Origin: an uncultured Faecalicatena sp.
GTDB lineage: Bacteria; Bacillota; Clostridia; Lachnospirales; Lachnospiraceae
NCBI GenBank assembly: GCA_948468385.1
Contig: CAOKHZ010000001.1
Location: forward strand, 62,001-126,000
Reading direction: 5' to 3'
Length of the DNA stretch: 64,000 nt
The translations under genes and the position numbers were made by a program. Positions 19,065 through 28,900 of the stretch are shown one piece after another (position 1 is the first letter of the stretch; each line of letters starts with the position of its first letter). Below the pieces are notes generated by a model. It ran no database searches. It saw nothing but the letters and a program-made list of their open reading frames with translations, and was not told the DNA's origin.

Positions 19065-19152
19065 GGAAGGGCGAAAGCCGTATCGAGGCATCCCTGACGC
19101 GCGTGTTTCACGGTTCTGCGTGTTATGACGTGTACAGAAAGGAAAGAGCGTG

Positions 19153-20226
19153 ATGTTTGACAAATTGGAGGATTTGTTAATCCGATACGAAGAAGTGATG
19201 GGAGAACTACAAGAGCCGGACGTGGCCAATGACGCGCGGCGTTTCCGTAATTTGATGAAGGAACAAAGCGACCTTGCCCCAATCGTGGAGGCTTATAAGA
19301 AGTACAAACAATGCAGGCAAAATATAGAGGACGGACTTTTGCTTCTGGAGGAAGAGTCCGACGACGAGATGCGGGAGTTGGCCAAGGAGGAAATCAGCGA
19401 ATCCAGGGAACAAGTCGAGAAACTGGAACGGGAATTGAAAATCCTTCTCCTGCCCAAAGACCCGAACGATGAAAAGAACGTCATTTTGGAAATCCGCGCC
19501 GGGGCGGGCGGCGACGAGGCCGCCTTGTTTGCCGCCGAGATTTACCGCATGTACGCGCATTATGCGGAGGGCCGCCGCTGGCGGATGGAGATGATTTCCG
19601 TAAACGAGAACGGAATCGGCGGCTTCAAGGAATGCGTGTGCATGATTACCGGACAAGGAGCCTACTCCCGTTTGAAGTATGAAAGCGGCGTGCACCGCGT
19701 GCAGCGCGTCCCGGAGACCGAGAGCGGCGGACGCATCCATACGTCCACGATTACCGTGGCCATCATGCCGGAGGCGGAGGAAGTGGACGTGGAACTGGAC
19801 ATGAACGACTGTAAGTTCGACGTGTTTAGGGCTTCAGGAAACGGCGGCCAGTGCGTCAACACGACGGACTCGGCAGTGCGCCTGACCCATATCCCGACTG
19901 GAATCGTGATTTCTTGTCAGGATGAAAAGTCCCAGTTGAAAAACAAGGACAAGGCCTTGAAGGTGCTGCGGGCAAGGCTGTACGAGATGGAGTTGGCGAA
20001 GCAGCACGACGCAGAGGCGCAGGCGAGGAAAAGCCAGGTGGGAACCGGGGATCGTTCGGAGAAGATTCGCACCTATAACTTCCCTCAAGGGCGCGTGACG
20101 GATCACCGTATCAAGTTGACGCTGCACAAGTTGGACACGATATTAAACGGCGCGCTTGACGAGGTCATTGACAGCTTGATTGCCGCGGACCAGGCCGAGC
20201 GTCTGGCTCGGATGAACGAGGCGTGA
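19153..20226 (+). CDS. prfA: Peptide chain release factor 1
   Basis: Recognises UAA and UAG stop codons. It has 357 residues. The codon-recognition domain and GGQ loop are visible: [15 protein letters not shown] at about 115-130, the catalytic GGQ at 231-233 in [17 protein letters not shown], and the C-terminal end [16 protein letters not shown]. Start ATG 19153 is preferred to GTG 19150; AAAGGAAAGAG lies upstream. Follows its modifying enzyme prmC. Confidence 0.97.
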   Translation: MFDKLEDLLIRYEEVMGELQEPDVANDARRFRNLMKEQSDLAPIVEAYKKYKQCRQNIEDGLLLLEEESDDEMRELAKEEISESREQVEKLERELKILLLPKDPNDEKNVILEIRAGAGGDEAALFAAEIYRMYAHYAEGRRWRMEMISVNENGIGGFKECVCMITGQGAYSRLKYESGVHRVQRVPETESGGRIHTSTITVAIMPEAEEVDVELDMNDCKFDVFRASGNGGQCVNTTDSAVRLTHIPTGIVISCQDEKSQLKNKDKALKVLRARLYEMELAKQHDAEAQARKSQVGTGDRSEKIRTYNFPQGRVTDHRIKLTLHKLDTILNGALDEVIDSLIAADQAERLARMNEA

Positions 20227-20293
20227 GAGGCGGCGAGGACGGAAAAAGGATGAGGGTAAAAAGAGGAACGGGGCCTAAAAAGCTTGAGAAAGA

Positions 20294-21223
20294 ATGGTTG
20301 AAAGGATGAATGAAATAAATGGAATAGAGTTTCACTATCCGAGTCTGGAGGATAAGGAGGAGATTTTGTCCCGCTATCGTAAATATAGGGGACGTAGCTG
20401 TGAAAACACGTTCGCAAACGTGTATTTGTGGGCGAAGCATTATGAGTCGCGTTACGCGGTGATTGAGAATGCCATCGTGTTTAAAAACGAGGCACAAGGC
20501 GGGCCGTCGTTTTCCTTCCCGGTGGGCGCAGAGGAAGACATTAGGCGTGCTCTGGAGTTTTTGCGGGATTACTGTGCGGGGCAAAATACAAGACTTCGCC
20601 TTTATTGCGTGACAAAAGAGGAGTTTGGCTTGTTGGAGGCGTGGTGGCCCGGGCAGTTTACCATCGAGTATGACCGGGACGGGGCTGACTATGTTTACGA
20701 GAGGGAAAAACTAGCCACGCTTTCTGGCAAGAAATTACATGGAAAGCGGAATCACATCAATCGTTTCCGGCAGATTCATGAAAATTGGAGTTATGAGACG
20801 TTGAGTGATGGAAACGTAGAAGACTGTTTTCAGATGGCGCTCGTTTGGCGAAGAGAGAACGGCTGTGAGGATGATCCGGAGAAAAATGCGGAGATGTGCG
20901 TGACGATGAACGCGCTGCGGCTTTACAAGGAATTGGAATTGACCGGCGGCGTCCTCAAGGTGGATGGCCGGGTGGTGGCATTTTGCGTGGGCGAGCCGGT
21001 TGGCCCCGACACGTTCGTCGTACATGTTGAGAAAGCCCTCGCCGACGTGGACGGGGCGTATCCGATGATTAACCAGCAGTTTGTCATACATGAATGTGAA
21101 AAATACAAGTACGTCAACCGGGAGGAAGACATGGGAGTGGAAGGACTGCGCCAGGCGAAGTTGTCCTACCGGCCGGCCTTTCTGGTGGAAAAGGGAGTCG
21201 CGGCCGAAAGCAACTGGCATTGA
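20294..21223 (+). CDS. DUF2156 domain protein (GNAT-like fold)
   Basis: A 309-residue protein of the DUF2156 family, related by fold to the aminoacyl-transfer domain of phosphatidylglycerol lysyltransferase. Recognisable family segments are FHYPSLEDKEEI with CENTFANVYLW near the N-terminus, KLHGKRNHINRF in the middle, and YPMINQQFV with VNREEDMGVEGLRQAK near the end. No membrane segments, so it lacks the flippase part of MprF. The start is uncertain (ATG 20294 or 20306; ribosome site weak). It may be the first gene of a run up to 24107. Acceptor and donor are unknown. Confidence 0.85.
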   Translation: MVERMNEINGIEFHYPSLEDKEEILSRYRKYRGRSCENTFANVYLWAKHYESRYAVIENAIVFKNEAQGGPSFSFPVGAEEDIRRALEFLRDYCAGQNTRLRLYCVTKEEFGLLEAWWPGQFTIEYDRDGADYVYEREKLATLSGKKLHGKRNHINRFRQIHENWSYETLSDGNVEDCFQMALVWRRENGCEDDPEKNAEMCVTMNALRLYKELELTGGVLKVDGRVVAFCVGEPVGPDTFVVHVEKALADVDGAYPMINQQFVIHECEKYKYVNREEDMGVEGLRQAKLSYRPAFLVEKGVAAESNWH

Positions 21224-21284
21224 ACGCTTAATAAGATGTCAAGTAAGGATTGATAAAAGAACTATAGAGAAAGGAAAAATTACG

Positions 21285-22472
21285 ATGATTTCGAAAAAGA
21301 TGGAAAACATGGTTGCCAACAGTTCGGCCATCCGGGCGATGTTCGAGGAGGGGAACCGCATGGCAAAGCTTTATGGCGCGGAAAATGTCTATGACTTTAG
21401 CTTGGGGAATCCCAACGTCCCGGCGCCGGAGGCGGTAAAGGAGGCGATTCGCCATATTTTGGACGAGGAAAATCCAACCGCCCTGCATGGCTACACGAAC
21501 AGTAACGCGGGCTACGAGGACGTGCGCGCGGCGGTGGCCGATTCCCTCAACGAGCGGTTTGGCACGGCCTTCACGGCGAAAAACATCACGATGTGCGTGG
21601 GCGCGGCCGGCGGGCTGAACGTGATTTTGAAATCCTTGCTGAACCCGGAGGACGAGGTGATGACGTTCGCCCCCTATTTTGGGGAATACCGAAGTTATGT
21701 GGACAATTATGACGGCGTGCTGGTCGAGGTGTCGCCGAACACGGTGGATTTTCAGCCGAAATTGGATGAATTTGAGGAAAAAATCTCGCGAAGGACGCGG
21801 GCGGTCATCGTGAACACCCCGAACAATCCCACGGGCGTCGTATATTCGGAGGAGACGATCCAGAAGTTGGCGGCCATTTTGGAAAGGAAGCAGACGGAAT
21901 ACGGGACGGACATTTACCTGATTTCCGACGAGCCATATCGGGAACTGGCCTATGACGGGGTGGAGGTTCCTTATTTGACGAAATATTATGCCAATACGAT
22001 TGTCGGTTATTCCTACAGCAAGTCTTTGTCCCTGCCGGGCGAGCGAATCGGGTACCTGGTGATTCCAAACGAGGCGGCGGACAGTGAAAACCTGATTGCG
22101 GCGGCCAACGTGGCTACGAGGATCCTTGGCTTCGTCAACGCGCCGACATTACAGCAAAGGGTGGTCAAGGAATGCTTGAACGAGCACACGGACATTTCCT
22201 ATTATGATAGGAACAGGGAGACATTGTACCAAGGTCTTGTCAAGCTTGGCTTTGAGTGCGTCAAGCCCCAAGGGGCGTTTTACTTGTTCGTGAAGTCCCC
22301 TGTCGCCGATGAAAAGGCGTTCGTGGCGGCGGCCAAAAAGTACAACATCCTGATTGTGCCGGGGAGTTCGTTTGGCTGTCCGGGATATGTGAGAATCGCG
22401 TATTGCGTGGCGTATGAGACGATTGTCAATTCCCTGCCGAAGTTTGCCCTTCTGGCAGAAGAGTACCAATGA
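21285..22472 (+). CDS. PLP-dependent aminotransferase, class I/II
   Basis: A fold-type I aminotransferase of 395 residues. The aspartate/aromatic-type features are FSLGNPNVPAP at the N-terminus, NTPNNPTGVVY, SDEPYRELAYDG and the PLP lysine K246 in SYSKSLSLPGERIGY. The frame is open for 68 codons upstream within the previous gene, but GAGAAAGGA before the ATG at 21285 and the family N-terminus fix the start. It lies 25 bp before hisC, so the two aminotransferases are probably co-transcribed. Substrate is not determinable; aspartate or a branched/aromatic amino acid is likely. Confidence 0.9.
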   Translation: MISKKMENMVANSSAIRAMFEEGNRMAKLYGAENVYDFSLGNPNVPAPEAVKEAIRHILDEENPTALHGYTNSNAGYEDVRAAVADSLNERFGTAFTAKNITMCVGAAGGLNVILKSLLNPEDEVMTFAPYFGEYRSYVDNYDGVLVEVSPNTVDFQPKLDEFEEKISRRTRAVIVNTPNNPTGVVYSEETIQKLAAILERKQTEYGTDIYLISDEPYRELAYDGVEVPYLTKYYANTIVGYSYSKSLSLPGERIGYLVIPNEAADSENLIAAANVATRILGFVNAPTLQQRVVKECLNEHTDISYYDRNRETLYQGLVKLGFECVKPQGAFYLFVKSPVADEKAFVAAAKKYNILIVPGSSFGCPGYVRIAYCVAYETIVNSLPKFALLAEEYQ

Positions 22473-22496
22473 TGGACTATGCATGATGGAGTAGAG

Positions 22497-23582
22497 ATGA
22501 TGGGAATGGAAGAAATGCAGTTGCGACCAGAACTGATGCGGCATGTTCGAACGGTGGATCCTTATGTGCCCGGCGAGCAGCCGCAAACCAAGGTCATAAA
22601 ATTAAATACCAACGAGAACCCCTATCCCCCCGCCCCGCAGGTGGCAAGGGCGCTTCAGGAGATGGATGCGGACAAATTGCGCCTCTACCCGGATCCGACG
22701 GCAGAAGAGTTGACCGGGGCTTTAGCGGATTATTACGGGGTAAAAAAGAATCAGGTGTTCGTCGGGGTCGGTTCGGATGACGTGCTGTCCATGTGCTTTC
22801 TCACTTTTTTCAACTCCGACAAGCCGATTCTTTTTCCGGATGTCACATATTCGTTTTACAAGGTGTGGGCAGAGCTTTATCGTATTCCTTACGAATGTCC
22901 CCGCTTAGACGTGGGATTCCGACTGATGAAGGAAGATTATTATAAAGAAAACGGCGGGATCATTTTCCCCAATCCGAACGCGCCGACGGCCATTTACGAG
23001 GAATTGGATTTTGTGGAGGACATTGTCGCGCACAACCGGGACGTGGTCGTGATTGTTGACGAAGCCTATGTGGACTTTGCAGGACGTTCGGCCATCGCCC
23101 TGACGGCAAAATACGACAACTTGCTCGTGGTGCAGACCTTTTCCAAGTCGCGTTCCATGGCGGGGATGCGGATTGGCTTTTGTATCGGCCATCCGGCCCT
23201 GATTCGTTGTTTGAACGACGTAAAGTTTTCCTTTAATTCTTACACGATGAGCCAGGTTGCATTGGCTTGCGGGGTGGAGGCCGTGAAGGCGGAACGCTAT
23301 TTTCGGGAAACGGTACGAAAAATCATTGACACGCGCGAATGGGCAAAGAGGGAGTTAAGCCAGCTCGGCTTTGAATGGACGGATTCGAGGACGAACTTCC
23401 TTTTCGTGAGGCATCCCGAAAAGGACGCGGGAGAATTGTTCGAGCTGTTGAAAAAGGAGCGGATTTACGTACGTTATTTTGGTGGTGGACGCACTTCCCA
23501 GTACCTGCGGATTACCATTGGAACGCAGGAAGAGATGGGGCTGTTGTTCGCGGCGCTTAAGCGTATCATACAAGATAGATAG
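22497..23582 (+). CDS. hisC: Histidinol-phosphate aminotransferase family protein
   Basis: Fold-type I PLP enzyme of about 361 residues, converting imidazole-acetol phosphate to histidinol phosphate in histidine synthesis. Motifs: KLNTNENPYPP, RLYPDP, FPNPNAPTA, VDEAYVDFAG, the PLP lysine K217 in TFSKSRSMAGMRIGF, and the C-terminal RITIGTQEEM. Several in-frame ATGs exist (22479, 22497, 22500); GGAG at 22488-22491 favours 22497 or 22500. No other his genes are near, so it may be a standalone paralogue with broader use (for example aromatic amino acids). Confidence 0.88.
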   Translation: MMGMEEMQLRPELMRHVRTVDPYVPGEQPQTKVIKLNTNENPYPPAPQVARALQEMDADKLRLYPDPTAEELTGALADYYGVKKNQVFVGVGSDDVLSMCFLTFFNSDKPILFPDVTYSFYKVWAELYRIPYECPRLDVGFRLMKEDYYKENGGIIFPNPNAPTAIYEELDFVEDIVAHNRDVVVIVDEAYVDFAGRSAIALTAKYDNLLVVQTFSKSRSMAGMRIGFCIGHPALIRCLNDVKFSFNSYTMSQVALACGVEAVKAERYFRETVRKIIDTREWAKRELSQLGFEWTDSRTNFLFVRHPEKDAGELFELLKKERIYVRYFGGGRTSQYLRITIGTQEEMGLLFAALKRIIQDR

Positions 23583-23597
23583 GAGAAACAAAGAGAT

Positions 23598-24107
23598 ATG
23601 AAGGAAGCATTGATTGAATGGTTTGTGAGCACTCTGGGCGGGAAAGTGGGGAAGGAAGTCATCGTCTTTCTCATTTCCATGGTGCCGATATTGGAACTTC
23701 GAGGAGGATTGATCGCGGCGGGACCGGCTATATTGGACGTGCCGATGTGGGAGGCGATTCCGATTTGCATCATCGGGAACATCATCCCGGTACCGTTCAT
23801 CCTTTTGTTGATTACGAAGATTTTCGACTGGCTCAAGCACACGGAGTTGTTCCGTCCGATGGTGGAAAAGCTGGAAAAGAAGGCGATGAGCAAGAGCGCG
23901 AACATTGAAAAATATGAATTTTGGGGGCTGGTCGCCTTCGTGGGAATTCCGTTGCCGGGAACCGGGGCGTGGACGGGTTCCTTGATTGCCGCGTTGCTTG
24001 GCGTGAAGTTTCGCAAGGCGTTTCCGGCGGTCGTTCTGGGCGTTTTGTTGGCGGCCTTTATCATGACCGTGTTTTCCTACGTCGTTCTGGGCGGGGTGTT
24101 CGCTTAA
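23598..24107 (+). CDS. Small multi-drug export family protein (COG2426)
   Basis: A 169-residue integral membrane protein of the Sm_multidrug_ex family. Characteristic segments are VPILELRGGLIAAGP, IIGNIIPVPF and FVGIPLPGTGAWTGSLIAALLG, the last resembling the DedA-type re-entrant motif. About four hydrophobic stretches. It follows hisC by 15 bp with AGGAGAAAC as ribosome site, so it ends the operon. The name reflects family annotation; no transport activity can be seen from sequence. Confidence 0.88.
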   Translation: MKEALIEWFVSTLGGKVGKEVIVFLISMVPILELRGGLIAAGPAILDVPMWEAIPICIIGNIIPVPFILLLITKIFDWLKHTELFRPMVEKLEKKAMSKSANIEKYEFWGLVAFVGIPLPGTGAWTGSLIAALLGVKFRKAFPAVVLGVLLAAFIMTVFSYVVLGGVFA

Positions 24108-24225
24108 AATGGCGATTGAAAAGTAACGAAACCAACATGTCGCCTGAAAGCGGCACCACCATGGATAAAAGTCGATTGCTCTGTGCTTACGTGCTCTCGC
24201 AATCGCTACAGTTTTTTGTTGGGCG

Positions 24226-24254
24226 TTGACATAATGGTACAAAATATTTATAAT
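24226..24254 (+). promoter_or_regulatory. Consensus promoter upstream of the 24345 gene
   Basis: TTGACA (24226-24231), exactly 17 bp, TATAAT (24249-24254): both hexamers perfect. Just upstream CGATTGC and GCAATCG (near 24172-24206) could form a hairpin followed by TTTTTT, possibly the terminator of the preceding operon. Confidence 0.8.
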
Positions 24255-24344
24255 AAGAATAAAATATAAGACACCAAATGTATAGTGGCTTGTAATTGAC
24301 ATACCATAGTAGTAGAATCCAACGTCAAGAGGGAAGTGGCATAT

Positions 24345-24803
24345 ATGAATCTCGTACAAGATGAAGAAAGAAAAAATGTTTTTTGGAAAGCACTGATTGC
24401 GGTGTCCTCGGTTTTGCTGATTATAATCGCGGCTTATTTTGTTTATCAGTTATTTACGGCAAATCCGTTGGAAGGAACATGGGTTTACGAGGACAGCGAT
24501 TTGCAGATGACAATCAAGGACGGGCAAACGGCGGAGTTCGTGCTTGAGGAATATGCTGAAAAGGGCACGATGACGATTAACATGTACTACAAGGTAGATG
24601 TCGATCAGAAGACGTTGAGCCTCTATTTGAGTGACGATGAAGCCGCAAGGATTGCCAAAAACACGGATGGAGAGGTTTCCGTCGAGGAGGTCAGGTTGAT
24701 TTTTGACTCGTTGGAGGGGACGTATGATTACAACATCGAGCAGAACCAGCTGACGTTGACGGAGCGTGAATACGGCGAGCAAATGATTTTTGACAAGCGG
24801 TAA
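24345..24803 (+). CDS. Hypothetical single-pass membrane protein
   Basis: I do not recognise this 152-residue protein. It has a short charged N-terminus, one membrane segment at about residues 17-38 (VSSVLLIIIAAYFVYQLF), and an extracytoplasmic domain starting NPLEGTWVYED. That domain is rich in beta-strand-like alternation and ends TLTEREYGEQMIFDK. The GTWxxxD start and repeated strand pattern recall lipocalin-like small domains found in secreted clostridial proteins, but this is only an impression. ATG 24345 is preceded by GAGGGAAG. It has a perfect consensus promoter and lies upstream of ispG, separated by a hairpin. Confidence 0.75.
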   Translation: MNLVQDEERKNVFWKALIAVSSVLLIIIAAYFVYQLFTANPLEGTWVYEDSDLQMTIKDGQTAEFVLEEYAEKGTMTINMYYKVDVDQKTLSLYLSDDEAARIAKNTDGEVSVEEVRLIFDSLEGTYDYNIEQNQLTLTEREYGEQMIFDKR

Positions 24804-24817
24804 TGGTGAAAGGAGCG

Positions 24818-24855
24818 GGGAGTTTCGCGGGCTGAATTGTAACGGCGAAACTCCC
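24818..24855 (+). terminator. Long hairpin between the 24345 gene and ispG
   Basis: GGGAGTTTCGC (24818-24828) pairs perfectly with GCGAAACTCCC (24845-24855), a stem of 11 bp with a 16-nt loop. No uninterrupted T tract follows (TCGTTGTG), so it may be an attenuator or a partial terminator. Confidence 0.55.
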
Positions 24856-24879
24856 TCGTTGTGTAAGGAGTGAAAACGA

Positions 24880-25947
24880 ATGTATAGGGAGCAAACAAGA
24901 GAGGTACGGATTGGGGACGTGACGATTGGAGGTACGCGCCCAATCGCCATCCAGTCGATGACGAACACGAGGACGGAGGACGTGGAGGCGACGGTGGCCC
25001 AGATTTTGCGTTTGGAGGCGGCGGGATGCGAGATTGTGCGCAGCACCGTGCCGAACATGGATGCGGCGAAGGCTTTGTCAGAGATTAAGAAAAGGATTCA
25101 TATCCCGCTAGTGGCCGACATTCATTTTGACTATAAGATGGCCATCGCGGCGATAGAGAACGGGGCTGACAAAATCCGCATCAACCCGGGAAACATTGGT
25201 TCCAAGGAGAACGTGCGTGCCGTCGTTTCGAAGGCGAAGGAGAAAGGCGTCCCAATTCGCGTCGGAGTTAACAGTGGTTCTCTGGAAAAGCCGCTGCTTG
25301 AAAAATACGGCGGCGTGACGGCAGAGGGAATCGTGGAGAGCGCGCTGGACAAGGTGCACATGATTGAAGACCTGGGATATGACAACCTGGTCGTGAGCAT
25401 TAAGTCGTCGGACGTTTTGATGTGCGTGAAGGCGCATGAATTGATCGCCAAGGCGTGCCCTTATCCGCTGCACGTGGGAATCACGGAGGCGGGGACGCTT
25501 TATTCGGGCAATATCAAGTCCTCCGTGGGTCTTGGCATCATTTTGAACGAGGGGATTGGGAACACGATTCGCGTGTCGCTGACCGGCGACCCGGTGGAGG
25601 AAATTCGCACGGCGAAGATGATTTTGCGTACGTTGGGGCTTCGTAAGGGCGGCATCGAGGTCGTATCCTGCCCGACTTGCGGCAGGACGAAGATTGACTT
25701 GATTTCCCTGGCGAACAAGGTGGAGCAGATGGTCGAAGAATTTCCGTTAGACATCAAGGTGGCCGTGATGGGATGCGTGGTCAACGGTCCCGGCGAAGCG
25801 AAGGAAGCGGACATCGGAATTGCCGGCGGTGACGGGAAGGGTGTCTTGATAAAGAAAGGCGAGGTCGTACAAACGCTCGATGAAGGGGAACTGTTGGAGG
25901 CATTAAGGCAGGAGTTGTTAAATTGGAACGACAAAGAAACGAAGTAA
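24880..25947 (+). CDS. ispG: 4-hydroxy-3-methylbut-2-en-1-yl diphosphate synthase
   Basis: Penultimate enzyme of the MEP isoprenoid pathway, a [4Fe-4S] reductive dehydratase. It has 355 residues, the bacterial short form. The TIM-barrel N-terminus has IGGTRPIAIQSMTNT and VADIHFDYKMA. The cluster ligands are C264 and C267 (CPTCGRT), C299 and E306 (GCVVNGPGE). TAAGGAG precedes the ATG. Its last 25 bp overlap the start of polC, so the two genes are co-expressed. Confidence 0.96.
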   Translation: MYREQTREVRIGDVTIGGTRPIAIQSMTNTRTEDVEATVAQILRLEAAGCEIVRSTVPNMDAAKALSEIKKRIHIPLVADIHFDYKMAIAAIENGADKIRINPGNIGSKENVRAVVSKAKEKGVPIRVGVNSGSLEKPLLEKYGGVTAEGIVESALDKVHMIEDLGYDNLVVSIKSSDVLMCVKAHELIAKACPYPLHVGITEAGTLYSGNIKSSVGLGIILNEGIGNTIRVSLTGDPVEEIRTAKMILRTLGLRKGGIEVVSCPTCGRTKIDLISLANKVEQMVEEFPLDIKVAVMGCVVNGPGEAKEADIGIAGGDGKGVLIKKGEVVQTLDEGELLEALRQELLNWNDKETK

Positions 25948-28900
25948 ACAACGCGAAACCATTTTTCGAGGTGTTCCCGACGCTGAAGGCGGCGGAGCAG
26001 CTAAGGAGGCTGTTCGACGACGTGCAGGTCACGAAGATCTGCACGAACTCGGTACATGACTTTTTACATATTCACATGTTCAGCCGCCATCTGATTCAAA
26101 AGAAGGATGTCTGGCACATGGAGCGCGCCATTAAGGAGCAGTTATTTTCCACCGCCCCGGTCTCCGTTTGCCTGAAGGAGGAGTACGCCCTTTCGGAGCA
26201 GTATACGCCCAAGGCGCTGCTTTTGGAGTACAAGGAGAGCGTCGTTTTGGAATTGGAGCGAAAGAGCGTCTTGTCTGCCAATACGTTCAAGCAGGCGGAC
26301 TTGATTTTCGAGGGGGAGAACGTCGTTCGCCTGGAATTGGAAGAGAGCATCGTTTCCGAAGGGCGCAGGGAGCAGATTGTCGGACTGTTGCATGAAATCA
26401 TGGAAGAGCGGTTCCATATTCCTGCCCAAATCGTCGTCTCCTATAAGCAGAAGGAAAAGAGCGGTGCCAGGGAATTTGAGGAACAACGCCTGCAGCGGGA
26501 AATCGAGGCGATTTTTGCCCGCAGCAAGGGGGCGAACGGATCCGGCGAAGGAAAGCGGCGGGGAACGAGGCACGACAAGCCGGACGAGGAAGGCAAGTCC
26601 GTGTCGGGCGTGGCTGCCACGCAACATGCGGGAAAAGACAAGGACGCGGCCAGGGAAGGCACCATCACGTCAGGAGGCCGGAAGGAAGGCGGAAAAGATT
26701 TTGGCAAAGACTTCAAGGGCGGCTTTAAAGGTGGCTTTAAGAAAGGGTTTAGCTGGGATTACGTGCGTCCGTTGAAAGTGGGAGACGACCCGAACCTGAT
26801 TTATGGGAAGTCGTTTGAAGATTCTCCAATCACCTTGGATCAGGTAGTGGGCGAGATGGGTGAAATTTGTATACGCGGTAAGATTATCAATTTCGAGACC
26901 CGTGAAATTCGCAATGAAAAAACCATTTTGATGTTCGCCGTGACGGATTTTACGGACACGATTACCGTTAAGATGTTTACGCGGAACGACCAGTTGGCAG
27001 AGCTTTTGGGGAACTTGAAAAAGGGGGCTTTCATAAAAATCAAGGGTGTCACCACGATTGACAAGTTTGATGGGGAATTGACGCTCGGCTCTATCGTGGG
27101 AATTAAAAAGACCAGTGACTTTAGCGTGACGAGGGAGGATTTAAGTCCCATTAAGCGCGTGGAACTGCATTGTCACACGAAAATGAGCGACATGGACGGC
27201 GTTTCCGAAACGCAGGACATCGTGAGGCGGGCGCATGAGTGGGGACATGCGGCGATTGCCATCACGGATCATGGTGTGACGCAGGCCTTTCCGGACGCGA
27301 ACCATTATATCGAACGGCTAGATGCAAGTGACCCGTTCAAAGTCCTCTATGGGGTGGAGGGCTACGTGGCGGATGACTTGACGGAAATCGCCGTCCATGC
27401 CACGACGGAGACGCTTGACGGCACTTACGTGGTATTCGACCTGGAGACGACCGGCTTTAGTGCCATCAAGGATAAAATAATCGAGATTGGGGCGGTGAAG
27501 GTATCGGGCGGCGAAATCGTGGACCGCTTTAGCACGTTTGTCAATCCGGGGCGGCCGATTCCGTTTGACATCACGCAGTTGACCAGTATCACGGACGAGA
27601 TGGTGCTGGAATATGACGGCATCGAAACGATTTTGCCAAAGTTTCTGGAATTTGTCGGGGACGCGGTGCTGGTCGCCCACAACGCCGGCTTTGACGTGGG
27701 ATTTATCGAGCAGAACTGCCGATACCAGGACATAGAACCACATTTCGTGTCACTGGACACCGTGGCGCTCGCGCGCGTCCTGATGCCGACGTTGTCCAAA
27801 TATAAGTTAAACGTCGTGGCGAAAGCCTTGAACATTTCACTGGAGAACCACCACCGGGCCGTGGACGATGCAGGCGCGACGGCGGAGATTTTTTTGAAGT
27901 TCGTGCAGATGCTTAAGGAGCGGGGAATTGACACTCTGAAGGGGGTCAACCAGTTCGGGAGCATGAACCCGGACGCCATCCGCAAGCTGCCGCTTCACCA
28001 CATCATCATTTTGGCCAAGAATGACATTGGCCGTTACAATTTGTACCAGCTGGTGAGCGCGTCACATATTGAGTATTACGCGCGTCGCCCGCGGATTCCC
28101 AAAAGCCTTTTAAACAAGCACCGGGAAGGCCTTGTCATCGGCAGCGCCTGCGAGGCGGGAGAGCTTTATCAGGCGATTTTGAATAAAAAGTCGCCGCAGG
28201 TACTGGCCCGGCTGGCAGAATTTTATGATTATTACGAAATACAGCCGCTTGGCAATGACACGTTCATGCTGGAGAGTGAAAAATATCCCGACATCAACAC
28301 GATGGAGGATTTGATGGAAATCAACCGGCAAATCGTGCAGCTTGGCGAGCAGTTCAAAAAGCCGGTGGTGGCGACGTGCGACGTACATTTCTTAGATCCG
28401 CAGGACGAGGTGTATCGGCGCATCATCATGGCGGGGAAGGGGTTTGCCGATGCCGACAGCCAGCCGCCCTTGTTCCTTCGCACGACCGAGGAAATGCTTG
28501 CGGAGTTCGAGTATTTGGGTTCAAAAAAGGCACGGGAGGTCGTCATTACGAATCCGAACAAGATTGCCGACATGATCGAGAAGATATCCCCGGTCAATCC
28601 AAACAAATGTCCGCCGGTCATTCCGGATTCCGACAAGGAGCTGCGCAGGATTTGTTATGAAAAGGCGCACGAGATGTACGGGGAGGATTTGCCAAAGCAG
28701 GTTTCCTCGCGTCTGGAGCGGGAGCTGAATTCCATCATATCCAATGGTTACGCCGTCATGTACATCATCGCCCAGAAACTGGTGTGGAAGTCCGTGGACG
28801 ACGGCTACCTGGTGGGATCGCGGGGATCGGTCGGTTCGTCCTTCGTGGCGACGATGGCGGGAATTACCGAGGTGAACCCGTTAAGCCCGCATTATTATTG

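Noticed and set aside
21081-21284. 68-codon N-terminal extension of the aminotransferase
   Set aside because: It overlaps the DUF2156 gene in another frame; the ribosome site and family N-terminus fit ATG 21285.
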